Below are positions 44,654 through 53,673 of a stretch of 64,000 nucleotides of DNA, piece by piece. The notes under the pieces were generated by a model. That model did no database searches. It was not told the DNA's origin and saw nothing but the letters and a program-made list of their open reading frames with translations. Position 1 is the first letter of the stretch. Each line of letters starts with the position of its first letter. The position numbers were made by a program, and so were the translations under genes. Origin of the DNA: Patescibacteria group bacterium (GTDB lineage Bacteria; Patescibacteriota; Saccharimonadia; Saccharimonadales; UBA4665); assembly GCA_030271625.1 (NCBI GenBank), contig JARXKN010000001.1:558001-622000 (forward strand), read 5' to 3'.

Positions 44654-47600
44654 CTAGACTGTCGTCGCACCTTTATTGCCGGCACTATCGGTAATCTGGT
44701 ATTCACCTTTCGGTAACGCCGTAGTTGAGGTGCAACTGCTGGTTCCGGCTTTGACGCCAGCACAACCGGCCACGGGCACACCGGCTTTATTGGCGACATT
44801 GTAAGGACCGGTACCGCCAGTCCACTGGAACGTCACTGTATTACTGGGCTTGTTTATTGTGCCCCTTAGGTTTAGGTCCACCTGATTGTCCCCCGGCTGT
44901 GTTACTGCCCCCGTTGGCTGAGCCTGGGGTACCGTAAAATTTAGCGTCGCACTGTCCGATCCTTGGTAGAGCACGCTGTCGGTAACATTGACTACTAAAT
45001 TACCACTGCCGCTGCCAGTTGGCGAATAGGTAAAGGACACGGTGCTTGGAGAATCGGTGACATTTTCAGTATGGATAGCCTGGCCATCCAACGTAAAGGT
45101 TACCGTGCCTGGGAACTGAGCGTACTGACTATCTGACAGTGGGTGGGTGCCTTGAGAGACGGTGGCGGTTATAGTACAACTCGTGTCACAGCTGCCCGGG
45201 GCCGTTAAGGTGACGTTTGGTGGAGCGTCATTACAATTGTGGACATCATCCTGCGGCGCTGGGGTAGATGAACCGGTGCTGCCACCAGCCCCAACTAGAT
45301 TGGCTTTACCGCCACTAAAGGTATCAACATTCCAGAAGTTAGCATTACCGTTCGTTACGGTTTGCTTAGCTGCCGCTGGCGTACAGCTGGTAGCAACTTT
45401 GCCAGAAACTCGATCGGTCGTTTCCGAAGTCGTTGATTTTCCAGTGCCACCAATGTAGTAGCCGGGATAGATATCGTTCGTTGGGCTCGGTTCAATACTG
45501 CCGATACCGACGTGGCTACGGACAACAAAGGCAGCCGATGTCTTAATAGTAGCTGGTTGGGTCCAGTTAACTGGCTTTTCGTTGGTGTGGGCGTACTCCA
45601 TCCAGCCGCGCGTCAGGGGCTCGGTTAAGTTCTCCATGCTAGAGCGCAAGGTAACGTGACGGTTGTGGTTACCAACCCAGGAAACAAAGGCATACTTGGT
45701 AGACCAGCTGGTCATGAGACCATCGTAACCATCGTTGGTGGTACCGGTCTTGACGGCAAAGTTCCAGCCATTCTTTTGTTGTTGGAATTTGTAGCTTGCT
45801 GGTAGATAGCTGGCTTTACCATCACTGGCCATGCTGTTGACGATAAAGGCAGCATCGGCCTTAATCACCTGGTTCGCTTTCGGCTGCGTCCACTGGTAAA
45901 GATTGCGGTTGCCGGCATCGGTTACTTTTAAGATGTAGGTCCGAGGAATTGCGTTGCCGAGGCGGGCCAGGGTAGAGAGGCCATTAACATGATCGTCTAG
46001 GTGTAAGTAAGCACCATCACCAATTGCCGAGGCTGCATAACACTGGCTAACAACCGTTAAACTTTCGTCGCCGTAACAGTTGTAGGTGTTTTTGTGCTTG
46101 GCGGCTGCATAGGGATTAGCCATCATGGCACTAGCAGTGCTGATGACCTTATTGATGGAGTTAACTTTGCCAACGCTGGTGTCGCCAGGTACGGCTTGGA
46201 GCATAGCTTTCACGGCGGGTACGTTACGTGATCCACCAAGCGCATAACGCAGGGTGATGGCTCCTGGGTAGCGGAAGTCGTAGTCTTGCAGACAGTTACC
46301 GCCGTCTTTTGGCTTGGCCTTGTTGGTACAAGGGTAGCCGGGTAGGGTGGTTTGGGAATCGTACAGCACCGAACCAGCACCAACATTATTATTGTTATTA
46401 ATGAAGGTGGCGTAGTCGTAGGGCTTAAAGCTCGAGCCCGGTGGAATCTTAATACCGGCAGCGTAGTTGTTCTGACCGTAGTCGGGATTGGTAAAGTCGG
46501 TACCACCAACGAGCGAAACAATCTGCCCAGTCTGGACTTCTTCGCCAACTACCGCTTCTTGGTCGGCACCATAGCGGCTAATGTTTTTAAGATTAGTAGC
46601 AACTAGGTCTTCGGCTTTGTTCTGGAGATCCATATTAAGCGTCGTCGTAACTTTCCAGCCACCGCGCTGGACAATGTTGGCACCATATTTCTGCTGCAGT
46701 TCTTGTTTGGCCGCTAGCACGAAGTAAGGCGCTTTGATACCTTGGTATTTTGGAGCCTGGAGCTTAACCTGGGCTAAGACATCGACTTTTTTGGCATCAT
46801 TGGCTTGAGCCGTTGTAATGTAGCCCTGCTTAACCATTTGGTCCAGGATGTAGTGTTGGCGACCAATTAAAGCTGCTTGGTTAAAGGTATCAGCAGTAAC
46901 CGCCGGGTTAAACTTGCTACTGCCATACGGCGAGTAGTAGCTCGGAGCCTGTGGTATAGCGGCTAACATGGCCGATTGTGCCAAAGTGAGGTCTTTGGCA
47001 CTCGTCTGGAAGTAATCCCGAGCGGCGCTTTCAACACCGTATTCGACGCCACCATACGGTGCGGCGTTGAGGTAGCCGGCCAGAATATCTTTCTTGGAAT
47101 ATTCGCGCTCCAGTTCCACCGCTAAAATTAATTCCTTCACTTTGCGGGTTACGGTTCGATTGTCGGTCCATTGCTCATTAAGCTTGACGAACTGTTGGGT
47201 AATGGTTGATCCACCTTGGACGGAGCCACCACCACCAATAAGGTCATGGGCACCGGCCCGGGCAATACCGCGGACATCAAAAGCTCCATGCTTAAAGTAG
47301 TCCTTGTCTTCAATCGCGACGGTCGCCATCTTTATAAATGGCGAAATGTCTTTGTCCTCGACCGGGATTCGCTTGACGGCATCATAGTCCTGCCAGAGAA
47401 CCGTCTGACCGGTGCGGTCATAATAGGTAATACTGCCACCGAGGTCGCTGCCAGAAATGTCTTTTACTTTTGGAAGATCTTTACGGAAGTAGGCGAATAA
47501 GCCGATGGTCAAGAAAAAGCCAGCAATAATAGCAATGCCGATGATCTTTAGCGCCATAACACCACCTTGACGGCTAAACCAGTAAGCGGCCACCCGCTTC

Positions 47601-47797
47601 GGGTGCAAACGGTACAAAATGCGATGTAGGCGGTCTTTAGGTAGGGTACTTAAATAGGCCGCTTTATCGTTCATGACTGACTGCTTGCGCGCCTTGAGGC
47701 GATCGCTCATGGTGCGGTTTACTTTTATGGTTTTACCACTTTGGGTAGTGATTGTACTGCGAGGACGCCGACCGCGTCCTGAACCTGGTGTATTCAT
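44654..47797 (-). CDS. Class A penicillin-binding protein (PBP1A type) with C-terminal Ig-like tail
   Basis: This protein of about 1047 residues polymerises and cross-links peptidoglycan. It has an Arg/Lys-rich cytoplasmic N-terminus, one membrane segment (LKIIGIAIIAGFFLTIGLF), a GT51 glycosyltransferase (EDKDYFKHGAFD, GGSTITQQFVKLNEQW) and a transpeptidase with the active-site SSFKPYDY (SxxK), SRN and KTGTTNDG. A tail of about 250 residues rich in Thr, Ser and Gly with Ig-like beta repeats and several cysteines follows. The ATG at 47797 is chosen over a TTG ten codons earlier. It is divergent from tyrS; TGC-TATAAT (minus, 47845-47853) is the likely -10. Confidence 0.95.
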   Translation of the reverse strand: MNTPGSGRGRRPRSTITTQSGKTIKVNRTMSDRLKARKQSVMNDKAAYLSTLPKDRLHRILYRLHPKRVAAYWFSRQGGVMALKIIGIAIIAGFFLTIGLFAYFRKDLPKVKDISGSDLGGSITYYDRTGQTVLWQDYDAVKRIPVEDKDISPFIKMATVAIEDKDYFKHGAFDVRGIARAGAHDLIGGGGSVQGGSTITQQFVKLNEQWTDNRTVTRKVKELILAVELEREYSKKDILAGYLNAAPYGGVEYGVESAARDYFQTSAKDLTLAQSAMLAAIPQAPSYYSPYGSSKFNPAVTADTFNQAALIGRQHYILDQMVKQGYITTAQANDAKKVDVLAQVKLQAPKYQGIKAPYFVLAAKQELQQKYGANIVQRGGWKVTTTLNMDLQNKAEDLVATNLKNISRYGADQEAVVGEEVQTGQIVSLVGGTDFTNPDYGQNNYAAGIKIPPGSSFKPYDYATFINNNNNVGAGSVLYDSQTTLPGYPCTNKAKPKDGGNCLQDYDFRYPGAITLRYALGGSRNVPAVKAMLQAVPGDTSVGKVNSINKVISTASAMMANPYAAAKHKNTYNCYGDESLTVVSQCYAASAIGDGAYLHLDDHVNGLSTLARLGNAIPRTYILKVTDAGNRNLYQWTQPKANQVIKADAAFIVNSMASDGKASYLPASYKFQQQKNGWNFAVKTGTTNDGYDGLMTSWSTKYAFVSWVGNHNRHVTLRSSMENLTEPLTRGWMEYAHTNEKPVNWTQPATIKTSAAFVVRSHVGIGSIEPSPTNDIYPGYYIGGTGKSTTSETTDRVSGKVATSCTPAAAKQTVTNGNANFWNVDTFSGGKANLVGAGGSTGSSTPAPQDDVHNCNDAPPNVTLTAPGSCDTSCTITATVSQGTHPLSDSQYAQFPGTVTFTLDGQAIHTENVTDSPSTVSFTYSPTGSGSGNLVVNVTDSVLYQGSDSATLNFTVPQAQPTGAVTQPGDNQVDLNLRGTINKPSNTVTFQWTGGTGPYNVANKAGVPVAGCAGVKAGTSSCTSTTALPKGEYQITDSAGNKGATTV

Positions 47798-47844
47798 AGA
47801 TGTACCGTATTCTCCACTAAATTCCAATAACTATTGCTAGCAGT

Positions 47845-47853
47845 ATTATAGCA
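47845..47853 (-). promoter_or_regulatory. Extended -10 promoter (TGCTATAAT) of the PBP gene
   Basis: On the minus strand TGC-TATAAT gives a leader of about 40 nt; GTGGAG (47812-47817) is present but 14 nt from the ATG. Confidence 0.5.
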
Positions 47854-47887
47854 AAGTAGCCTACTATACCGGCTATGTTTTTAGTAA

Positions 47888-47896
47888 TGGTATACT
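47888..47896 (+). promoter_or_regulatory. Extended -10 promoter (TGGTATACT) of tyrS
   Basis: TGG-TATACT lies 27 nt before the ATG at 47924; the leader has only a weak AGAG ribosome-binding site. Confidence 0.5.
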
Positions 47897-47923
47897 ACGG
47901 CAATATAAACAGAGACACCTACT

Positions 47924-49171
47924 ATGACGCTTTCCGAAGAACTGACTTTGCGCGGTTTCACTAACCAAACAACCTATAAAGACATTACGGCGCTTGATGG
48001 CGAACCGATTAGTTTTTACCTTGGTGTCGACCCGAGCGCTGACTCGATGACGATTGGTAATTTAGCTATTGTGATGATGGTTCGGCACTTTATTAATCAT
48101 GGCCATAACGCCTTCATGCTGGTCGGTGGCGCCACTGGTTTAATTGGTGACCCCGATGGCAAAAGCCAGGAACGCGAGCTACAGTCTTTAGAAACTATTG
48201 CCCACAACAAGCAAGCCATCGCTGCCCAGTACACGACCTTACTTGGCGCCAACAGTTTCACGATGGTTGATAATTACGACTGGTTCAAAAACATGCATTA
48301 CCTCGACTTTTTACGCGATGTTGGTAAGCATGTGCCAATGCGGAGCATGCTGGGGCGCGATTTTGTGTCGAGCCGTTTAGGTGAAGACGGGGCGGGCATT
48401 AGTTATGCCGAGTTTAGCTATTCTTTAATCCAAGGGTATGACTTTTTACATTTACATCGTGAACATGGCGTCAGCCTGCAAGTTTGTGGTGCCGACCAAT
48501 GGGGTAACAGTATTGCTGGCGTCGATTTAATTCGACGCGTTACTGGCGCCGCGGCTCACATCTGGTCCGCTCCGTTAATTGTTAATAAGACAACCGGCGT
48601 GAAGTTCGGTAAAAGTGAAGCTGGCGCTGTCTGGCTTGATCCCGCTAAGACCAGCCCAACCCAGTTTTACCAGTTTTGGATTAACTGTGACGATGCCGGT
48701 GTAGCCGATTATCTGAAAATATACACGCTGCTCACTAAGGAAGAAATTGACGGTATTGTTAGTGAACAACAGGCCAATCCAGCAGCCCGAGTGGCTCAGA
48801 AACGATTAGCGGCTGCCGTCACCAGCCTCGTCCATGGCCCGGCGAATGCCGAATTAGCTGCCGCTGTGACTGATTACTTAACCGGCGCCACACCCTTGGA
48901 TACTATTTCGGACAGCCAGCTGGAAGCATTAAAAAATGAGATTCCCTACATACCCCAGACTGTCCAAACGCCGATACTCGAAAGCCTAGTAGCTAGCGGC
49001 TTAGCCAGCTCAGTTTCTGAAGGCCGAAGACTTTTAACGGGTAATGCCATCAGTGTTAATGGCCAAAAAGTAACCGAAACATCCTATGCCGAAGCAGGCT
49101 TCCAAACTGGTCGCGTCTTACTGCGTCGCGGTAAGGCCTTCAAAGACTCCGCCATCGTCGAACTACGTTAG
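47924..49171 (+). CDS. tyrS: Tyrosyl-tRNA synthetase
   Basis: This 415-residue class I synthetase charges tRNA(Tyr). The HIGH motif is degenerate (MTIGNL), the KMSKS motif reads KFGKS, and the tyrosine pocket region VCGADQWGNSIAG is present. A C-terminal S4 RNA-binding domain (about 350-415) is recognised by the GRRLLTGNAISVNGQKV stretch. Length is normal. It is preceded by its own promoter and followed by a methyltransferase gene with a leaderless promoter. Confidence 0.96.
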   Translation: MTLSEELTLRGFTNQTTYKDITALDGEPISFYLGVDPSADSMTIGNLAIVMMVRHFINHGHNAFMLVGGATGLIGDPDGKSQERELQSLETIAHNKQAIAAQYTTLLGANSFTMVDNYDWFKNMHYLDFLRDVGKHVPMRSMLGRDFVSSRLGEDGAGISYAEFSYSLIQGYDFLHLHREHGVSLQVCGADQWGNSIAGVDLIRRVTGAAAHIWSAPLIVNKTTGVKFGKSEAGAVWLDPAKTSPTQFYQFWINCDDAGVADYLKIYTLLTKEEIDGIVSEQQANPAARVAQKRLAAAVTSLVHGPANAELAAAVTDYLTGATPLDTISDSQLEALKNEIPYIPQTVQTPILESLVASGLASSVSEGRRLLTGNAISVNGQKVTETSYAEAGFQTGRVLLRRGKAFKDSAIVELR

Positions 49172-49196
49172 TAGCCTTGGGACAAATCTAGCAGGC

Positions 49197-49205
49197 TGGT
49201 ATACT
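49197..49205 (+). promoter_or_regulatory. Extended -10 promoter (TGGTATACT), leaderless spacing
   Basis: TGG-TATACT ends 8 nt before the ATG at 49214; there is no ribosome-binding site. Confidence 0.62.
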
Positions 49206-49213
49206 GAAGGCTT

Positions 49214-50005
49214 ATGAATACACCCAGCCCAACAAACCCAACCAGCAAACAAAAGAAAAAAGCCGATCAATATAACGACCCCACCCATAACTATTTACAC
49301 TACTGGGATGGTCGCGAATACGAACACGCTGCCGAAGAAATAGCGATTAAAAAATTGCTCCGCGGTAAGCGCTTCGCCCACGCCGTTGATATTGGTGGTG
49401 GCTATGGCCGCCTCTGCGTTTTACTGGAAAAGTACGCCGAGAAGGTGACTTTAGCCGAACCGAGCCAACAGCAGCTTGATATTGCGGCCGACTTCTTAAA
49501 AACCCATCCCGAAGTTGATCGGAAGCTGATGCAGGCCGATGACCTGAAGTTTAAGGACGGTACGGTTGATTTGTTTACCATGATTCGTGTCATGCACCAC
49601 TTACCAGATCCAACGGCAGAGTTTAATGAAATTGCCCGGTCACTGGCGCCTAATGGCTACGCGATAATTGAGGTCGCAAATTATGCCCACGCTCGCAATC
49701 GCTTAAAGCACTTTATAAAAGGCCAACGGCTGCCCGTTAAGCCGGTTGATATCCGCTCGGCAGCTAATAAGCGCGATGAAGAGATTGCTTTCGTTAACCA
49801 CAACCCGAAGACGGTCCTGCGCCAACTTGAACACGCTGGCTTGCATGTTGAATCGACGTTGTCGGTGTCTAACCTTCGCAGCACGCAGTTAAAGAAGTTA
49901 TTGCCTAAGAAATTATTGCTAACGGCCGAATATGTACTCCAAAAACCATTAGCTGGTAGCTACTTTGGTCCGAGCATTTTCTTCTTAGTCCGCAAAAAAG
50001 GCTAG
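49214..50005 (+). CDS. SAM-dependent class I methyltransferase
   Basis: This 263-residue protein has the class I (Methyltransf_11) core: motif I VDIGGGYGRL, an acidic residue at the end of strand 2 (LAEPSQQQ), MQADDLKF and MIRVMHHLPDP. The first 25 residues are lysine-rich and disordered, and a basic C-terminal segment (LKKLLPKKLLL) may touch a membrane or nucleic acid. The methyl acceptor is not known. It lies just upstream of recG, with its own promoter. Confidence 0.85.
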   Translation: MNTPSPTNPTSKQKKKADQYNDPTHNYLHYWDGREYEHAAEEIAIKKLLRGKRFAHAVDIGGGYGRLCVLLEKYAEKVTLAEPSQQQLDIAADFLKTHPEVDRKLMQADDLKFKDGTVDLFTMIRVMHHLPDPTAEFNEIARSLAPNGYAIIEVANYAHARNRLKHFIKGQRLPVKPVDIRSAANKRDEEIAFVNHNPKTVLRQLEHAGLHVESTLSVSNLRSTQLKKLLPKKLLLTAEYVLQKPLAGSYFGPSIFFLVRKKG

Positions 50006-50014
50006 AAACTCTCG

Positions 50015-50020
50015 TATACT
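50015..50020 (+). promoter_or_regulatory. -10 box (TATACT) of recG, leaderless spacing
   Basis: TATACT ends 6 nt before the ATG at 50027. It lacks the TGn extension seen in most others. Confidence 0.55.
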
Positions 50021-50026
50021 GACTGC

Positions 50027-52063
50027 ATGACATTGACTAGTCCGTTAACGGACCTAAAAGGTGTAGGTGAGGCAGTTGCCAAGAAATTTGCTGTGCTCGG
50101 TATTACCTCAGTCGGGCAATTAATAGATTATTTCCCGCGCCGCTACGAAGATTACTCGCGCCTGCTAACGACTGCCCAGGTCGAACCCGGCCCCGTAACA
50201 GTTCAAGCTACAATTACGAGCGTCACCGGTCGCTACGTGCGCCGTGGTATGCACATCACCGAGGCCGTGGCGACCGATGCCAGCGGCAGTATCCGGCTGC
50301 TATGGTTTAATCAACCGTATCGGGCGACAGCCTTAAAATCTAATCAGGCCTATTATATTTCCGGTAATTATGAACTGAGCCATCAACGGTTTGCCATCCA
50401 AAACCCTAGTTTAGAGCTGGTGAGCGACTTTACAGTTAACACGGCGCGAATTATCCCGGTTTATAAAGAAACCAAAGGTTTGACCTCGCGACAGATCCGA
50501 GCCGCGGTGGCCCAAACCTTGCCCGTATTACAAAAACTGCCGGAGACGTTGCCACTGTGGCTAGTCGCCGAGCAGCAGGTCGTCAGCTACGCCCAAGCGG
50601 TAGCAGCCATTCACTTTCCAGAATCAAGTGCCCAGCTGGAGCAGGCGCAGCGTCGGTTGGGTTTTGAAGAAGTATTCCAACTGACACTGGCGGCCTTACT
50701 TAATAAGCAAGCTAATGACCATGAAGTCTCGGTAGCGGTCCCGTTTGTAGCTGATCTGGCTAAGCAATTTGTCAGCCATCTACCATTTACGCTTACCGAT
50801 GCCCAGCGCCAAGTTATCTGGCAGATTTATCAGGATATGCAGCGCACTGAGCCGATGAACCGGTTAGTAGAAGGTGATGTGGGGTCTGGTAAAACCGTTG
50901 TGGCCGCCATGGCCGCCCTGATGGCGCTAGCCGAGGATTGGCAGGTGGCCTTAATGGCCCCGACCGAACTGCTGGCTCGGCAGCACGCCGATACCTTGCA
51001 CAAGCTCTTGCAACCACTGGGCTACGCCGACCGAGTGAGCTTACTGGTCGGTAGCATGACGACCAAGCAAAAGGTGGCTGCCCGAGCGGCCATTGCCGCC
51101 GGCGCGGCTCAGTTCTTAATTGGTACCCAAGCGCTTATCCAGGATTCCGTTGATGTCCACCGCCTAGCCCTAGTGGTAATCGACGAGCAACACCGCTTCG
51201 GGGTCGATCAGCGTAAGGCGCTCCAGGCTAAGGCGGGCCACATGCCCCATGTATTAAGCCTGACTGCCACCCCAATTCCACGCTCACTGGCGCTAACGCT
51301 GTACGGAGAGTTAGATGTTTCAATCTTGGGCGTTAAGCCAGCCGGCCGAAAACCAATCATCACTAAAATTGTCTCACCCAATTCTCGGGCTGATTTATAT
51401 CAAACAATCGATCAGGAACTGGCTAGTGGTCGACAGCTGTTTGTGGTCTGTCCGTTAATTACTGATTCCGAGACTCTTAACCTAAACTCAGCCGAAAAAG
51501 TCTATCAACAGATGAGTCACACAGACTTTAAGCACCGCCGGGTCGGTTTACTGCACGGGAAAATGAAACCGGCCGACAAAACCGCCGTCATGGCGCAATT
51601 TGTGGCTCATGAACTCGACATTCTAGTAGCAACTACTGTTATTGAAGTTGGTGTTGATGTGCCGAACGCCAGTATCATGCTGATCGAAGGCGCCGAACGC
51701 TTTGGGTTAGCCCAAGCCCATCAGCTACGAGGCAGGGTTGGCCGCGGCCAAGATCAAGGCTATTGCTATCTGATGCTTAGCGATTCTAAACCGCCGGGGC
51801 GGCGCTTGCGGGCGCTGGAAAGCTCTAACGATGGTTTCCGCTTAGCCGAACTAGACTTAGAGCTCCGCGGCCCGGGTGCCATTTATGGTCGGGCCCAACA
51901 TGGCCAATTAGATCTCAGAATTGCTAAACTAACGGATGTTAAATTAATTGCTAGCGCCCGCCAAGCGGCTCAGAAGTTCATCGATAACGGTGAAGATTTG
52001 CTACACTATAAGCAGTTAGCGCACACCGTCCATAAACTTCGCGCCGTTACTAATTTGAACTAA
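50027..52063 (+). CDS. recG: ATP-dependent DNA helicase RecG
   Basis: This 678-residue helicase remodels stalled forks and recombination intermediates. It has the wedge/OB domain (about 50-150), helicase lobe 1 with G283-D-V-G-S-G-K-T (Walker A), VIDEQHRFGVDQR (DExH box), SLTATPIPRSLAL, and lobe 2 with VATTVIEVGVDVPNAS and QLRGRVGRG. All motifs are present. It is followed after 53 nt by an unrecognised gene. Confidence 0.96.
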   Translation: MTLTSPLTDLKGVGEAVAKKFAVLGITSVGQLIDYFPRRYEDYSRLLTTAQVEPGPVTVQATITSVTGRYVRRGMHITEAVATDASGSIRLLWFNQPYRATALKSNQAYYISGNYELSHQRFAIQNPSLELVSDFTVNTARIIPVYKETKGLTSRQIRAAVAQTLPVLQKLPETLPLWLVAEQQVVSYAQAVAAIHFPESSAQLEQAQRRLGFEEVFQLTLAALLNKQANDHEVSVAVPFVADLAKQFVSHLPFTLTDAQRQVIWQIYQDMQRTEPMNRLVEGDVGSGKTVVAAMAALMALAEDWQVALMAPTELLARQHADTLHKLLQPLGYADRVSLLVGSMTTKQKVAARAAIAAGAAQFLIGTQALIQDSVDVHRLALVVIDEQHRFGVDQRKALQAKAGHMPHVLSLTATPIPRSLALTLYGELDVSILGVKPAGRKPIITKIVSPNSRADLYQTIDQELASGRQLFVVCPLITDSETLNLNSAEKVYQQMSHTDFKHRRVGLLHGKMKPADKTAVMAQFVAHELDILVATTVIEVGVDVPNASIMLIEGAERFGLAQAHQLRGRVGRGQDQGYCYLMLSDSKPPGRRLRALESSNDGFRLAELDLELRGPGAIYGRAQHGQLDLRIAKLTDVKLIASARQAAQKFIDNGEDLLHYKQLAHTVHKLRAVTNLN

Positions 52064-52116
52064 GGTTATTTGTGTCTTTATCCCTCGCATCACAATTCAG
52101 TCAGGACTACTAGCGA

Positions 52117-52932
52117 ATGTACGCCTTATTTTTCCACGCTCACCAGAAGCTCGATCGCATCGCTTATGGTCACTTGCAGACCTTGCTGCCTGAAAGCGGT
52201 TTCTTTCCTAAGCTCTCGACGGTCCTACATTTTGAAGGTCCCAACGGTCCGGACGCTCCAAAACTAAAGAATCATGAACATATCGAACAACCTTGGCATT
52301 TTATTGACCCGATGGATGTGACCGATACGCTGCTGCACGATTTAATAGATGGGCACTATGAACAGTTAGTCTTAGCCCTGCGGGCGCGTGATGAAATCCG
52401 GGCTGGTTTTGAAGCTGCTTGGCTTGCTCATGCGTTAGTCGATGGCCTAACACCGGCCCATCACTATCCCTATGAAAAAGAGTTGGCCGAGCTACGTGGT
52501 GAGGAACGCCATACCCGTAAAGGGCTTGTTGGCCGGGCGTATGTGAAAGGCGACACCGTTCGCGAATCCGTTCTGCGTAGTTTTAAGCTGATTGGACCAA
52601 AAGGCTTGCTGACGACCCATGCGTTGTTTGAGGCTGGAGCGTACGCTGTTATGGCGCCATTACGGCTCAAGCGGGCACTCCCGTCGCCAAAAGATATCGA
52701 GTTAGTTTCTACCCATGGCATAGTCGGCTTATTTCGACAGTTAGCCGAAGAAGTCTCGGACCTCAAGCTCTACGAGCGCTATTCAGTCGGTGGCTGGACG
52801 CAGCGTCTCAGTCGGGACATTCGTCAGGAACTAGCGCCCCGGATGGTGCGAGCCATTCTGCTAGCTTGGTTTACGGCTGCCCGCGAGGCCGAAGCCGCTG
52901 ACTTTCAAGCCATTCCGGGAGCCAAGCGCTAA
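52117..52932 (+). CDS. Uncharacterised helical protein with a possible zinc site
   Basis: This 271-residue protein is not firmly recognised. It is largely helical, and AWLAHALVDGLTPAHHYPYE near residues 106-125 has a His-x3-Asp and Pro-x-His spacing that resembles the metal sites of the zinc phospholipase C/S1-P1 nuclease fold. An N-terminal histidine cluster (FFHAHQKLDRIAYGH) might supply other ligands. It has no signal peptide, which is unusual for that fold. Its TAATG overlap with rsmD (1 nt) couples the two genes. Confidence 0.65.
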   Translation: MYALFFHAHQKLDRIAYGHLQTLLPESGFFPKLSTVLHFEGPNGPDAPKLKNHEHIEQPWHFIDPMDVTDTLLHDLIDGHYEQLVLALRARDEIRAGFEAAWLAHALVDGLTPAHHYPYEKELAELRGEERHTRKGLVGRAYVKGDTVRESVLRSFKLIGPKGLLTTHALFEAGAYAVMAPLRLKRALPSPKDIELVSTHGIVGLFRQLAEEVSDLKLYERYSVGGWTQRLSRDIRQELAPRMVRAILLAWFTAAREAEAADFQAIPGAKR

Positions 52933-53471
52933 TGCGAATTATTGCTGGCAGCCTCGGGGGCAGGCAGTTCGTCAGCCCTAAGGGTAATCGTACTCATCCC
53001 ATGAGTGATAAAGCTCGCGGTGCCATCTTTAATGCCCTGGGTGATATCAACGGCCTACGATTACTGGATGCTTTTGCCGGCAGTGGCGCCATCGCTTTCG
53101 AAGCGCTGAGCCGTGGAGCTAGGGCAGTTACCGCGGTTGATATTGAAACCAATGCCTTCAAAGCGATGACTGAAAGCGCCGAAAACCTTGGCGTTACCAA
53201 TAAAATTGAAATTGTTCGTGCCAACGTCGGCGGCTGGTTCAAGTCATCACGCCAGGATAACCGTTACGATATTATTGTCTGCGATCCACCGTACGATGCC
53301 TTACAGCTACCAATTGTCGAAAAGCTATCGTCTAAGCTAGAGGTTGGCGGTGTTATGGTCATATCACTGCCTCCCGGCGCCCGGTTAATAATGCCCGAGC
53401 GCTGCGAACCGTTGCAGACCAAAGATCACGGTGATATTACGCTACAGTTCTTCCGCCGCACCAAAATCTAG
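52932..53471 (+). CDS. rsmD: 16S rRNA (guanine-N2)-methyltransferase RsmD
   Basis: This 179-residue enzyme methylates G966 (E. coli numbering) of 16S rRNA. The N-terminal MRIIAGSLGGRQ, the RPMSDKAR-like HPMSDKARGAIFNAL, SAM motif I LLDAFAGSGAIAFEAL and the catalytic CDPPYDAL are all typical. Its start overlaps the stop of the preceding gene. tRNA-Leu follows after 59 nt. Confidence 0.94.
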   Translation: MRIIAGSLGGRQFVSPKGNRTHPMSDKARGAIFNALGDINGLRLLDAFAGSGAIAFEALSRGARAVTAVDIETNAFKAMTESAENLGVTNKIEIVRANVGGWFKSSRQDNRYDIIVCDPPYDALQLPIVEKLSSKLEVGGVMVISLPPGARLIMPERCEPLQTKDHGDITLQFFRRTKI

Positions 53472-53530
53472 CTGTGGGTAGTATTCTTACTCCGTACTGT
53501 GTAAAATAGGGCAGTTACCAACTATGTTCT

Positions 53531-53615
53531 GCGGATGTGGTGGAATTGGTAGACACGCCAGTTTTAGGAGCTGGTGTCGCAAGACGTGGAGGTTCAAGTC
53601 CTCTCATCCGCACCA
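53531..53615 (+). tRNA. tRNA-Leu (anticodon UAG)
   Basis: This 85-nt class II tRNA has the acceptor stem GCGGATG/CATCCGC with A73 and an encoded CCA, an anticodon stem CCAGT/GCTGG around loop TTTAGGA (anticodon TAG, reads CUN), a long variable arm (TGTCGCAAGACGTG) and the T arm GAGG-TTCAAGT-CCTC. TAAAAT (53502-53507) is the probable -10. The strong hairpin at 53613-53652 terminates it. Confidence 0.95.
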
Positions 53616-53652
53616 ACTAAAAAGGCCCACGAAAGTGGGCCTTTTTAGTTGG
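53613..53652 (+). terminator. Intrinsic terminator directly fused to the tRNA-Leu CCA end
   Basis: An 18-bp perfect stem runs from the CCA of the tRNA (53613-53630) to 53635-53652, around a GAAA tetraloop. The 3' arm contains TTTTT. Because the stem includes the last bases of the tRNA, formation of the hairpin and of the acceptor stem are linked only by C53611-A53612. Confidence 0.85.
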
Positions 53653-53673
53653 TTTGGTGAATGGATTTTAGAG

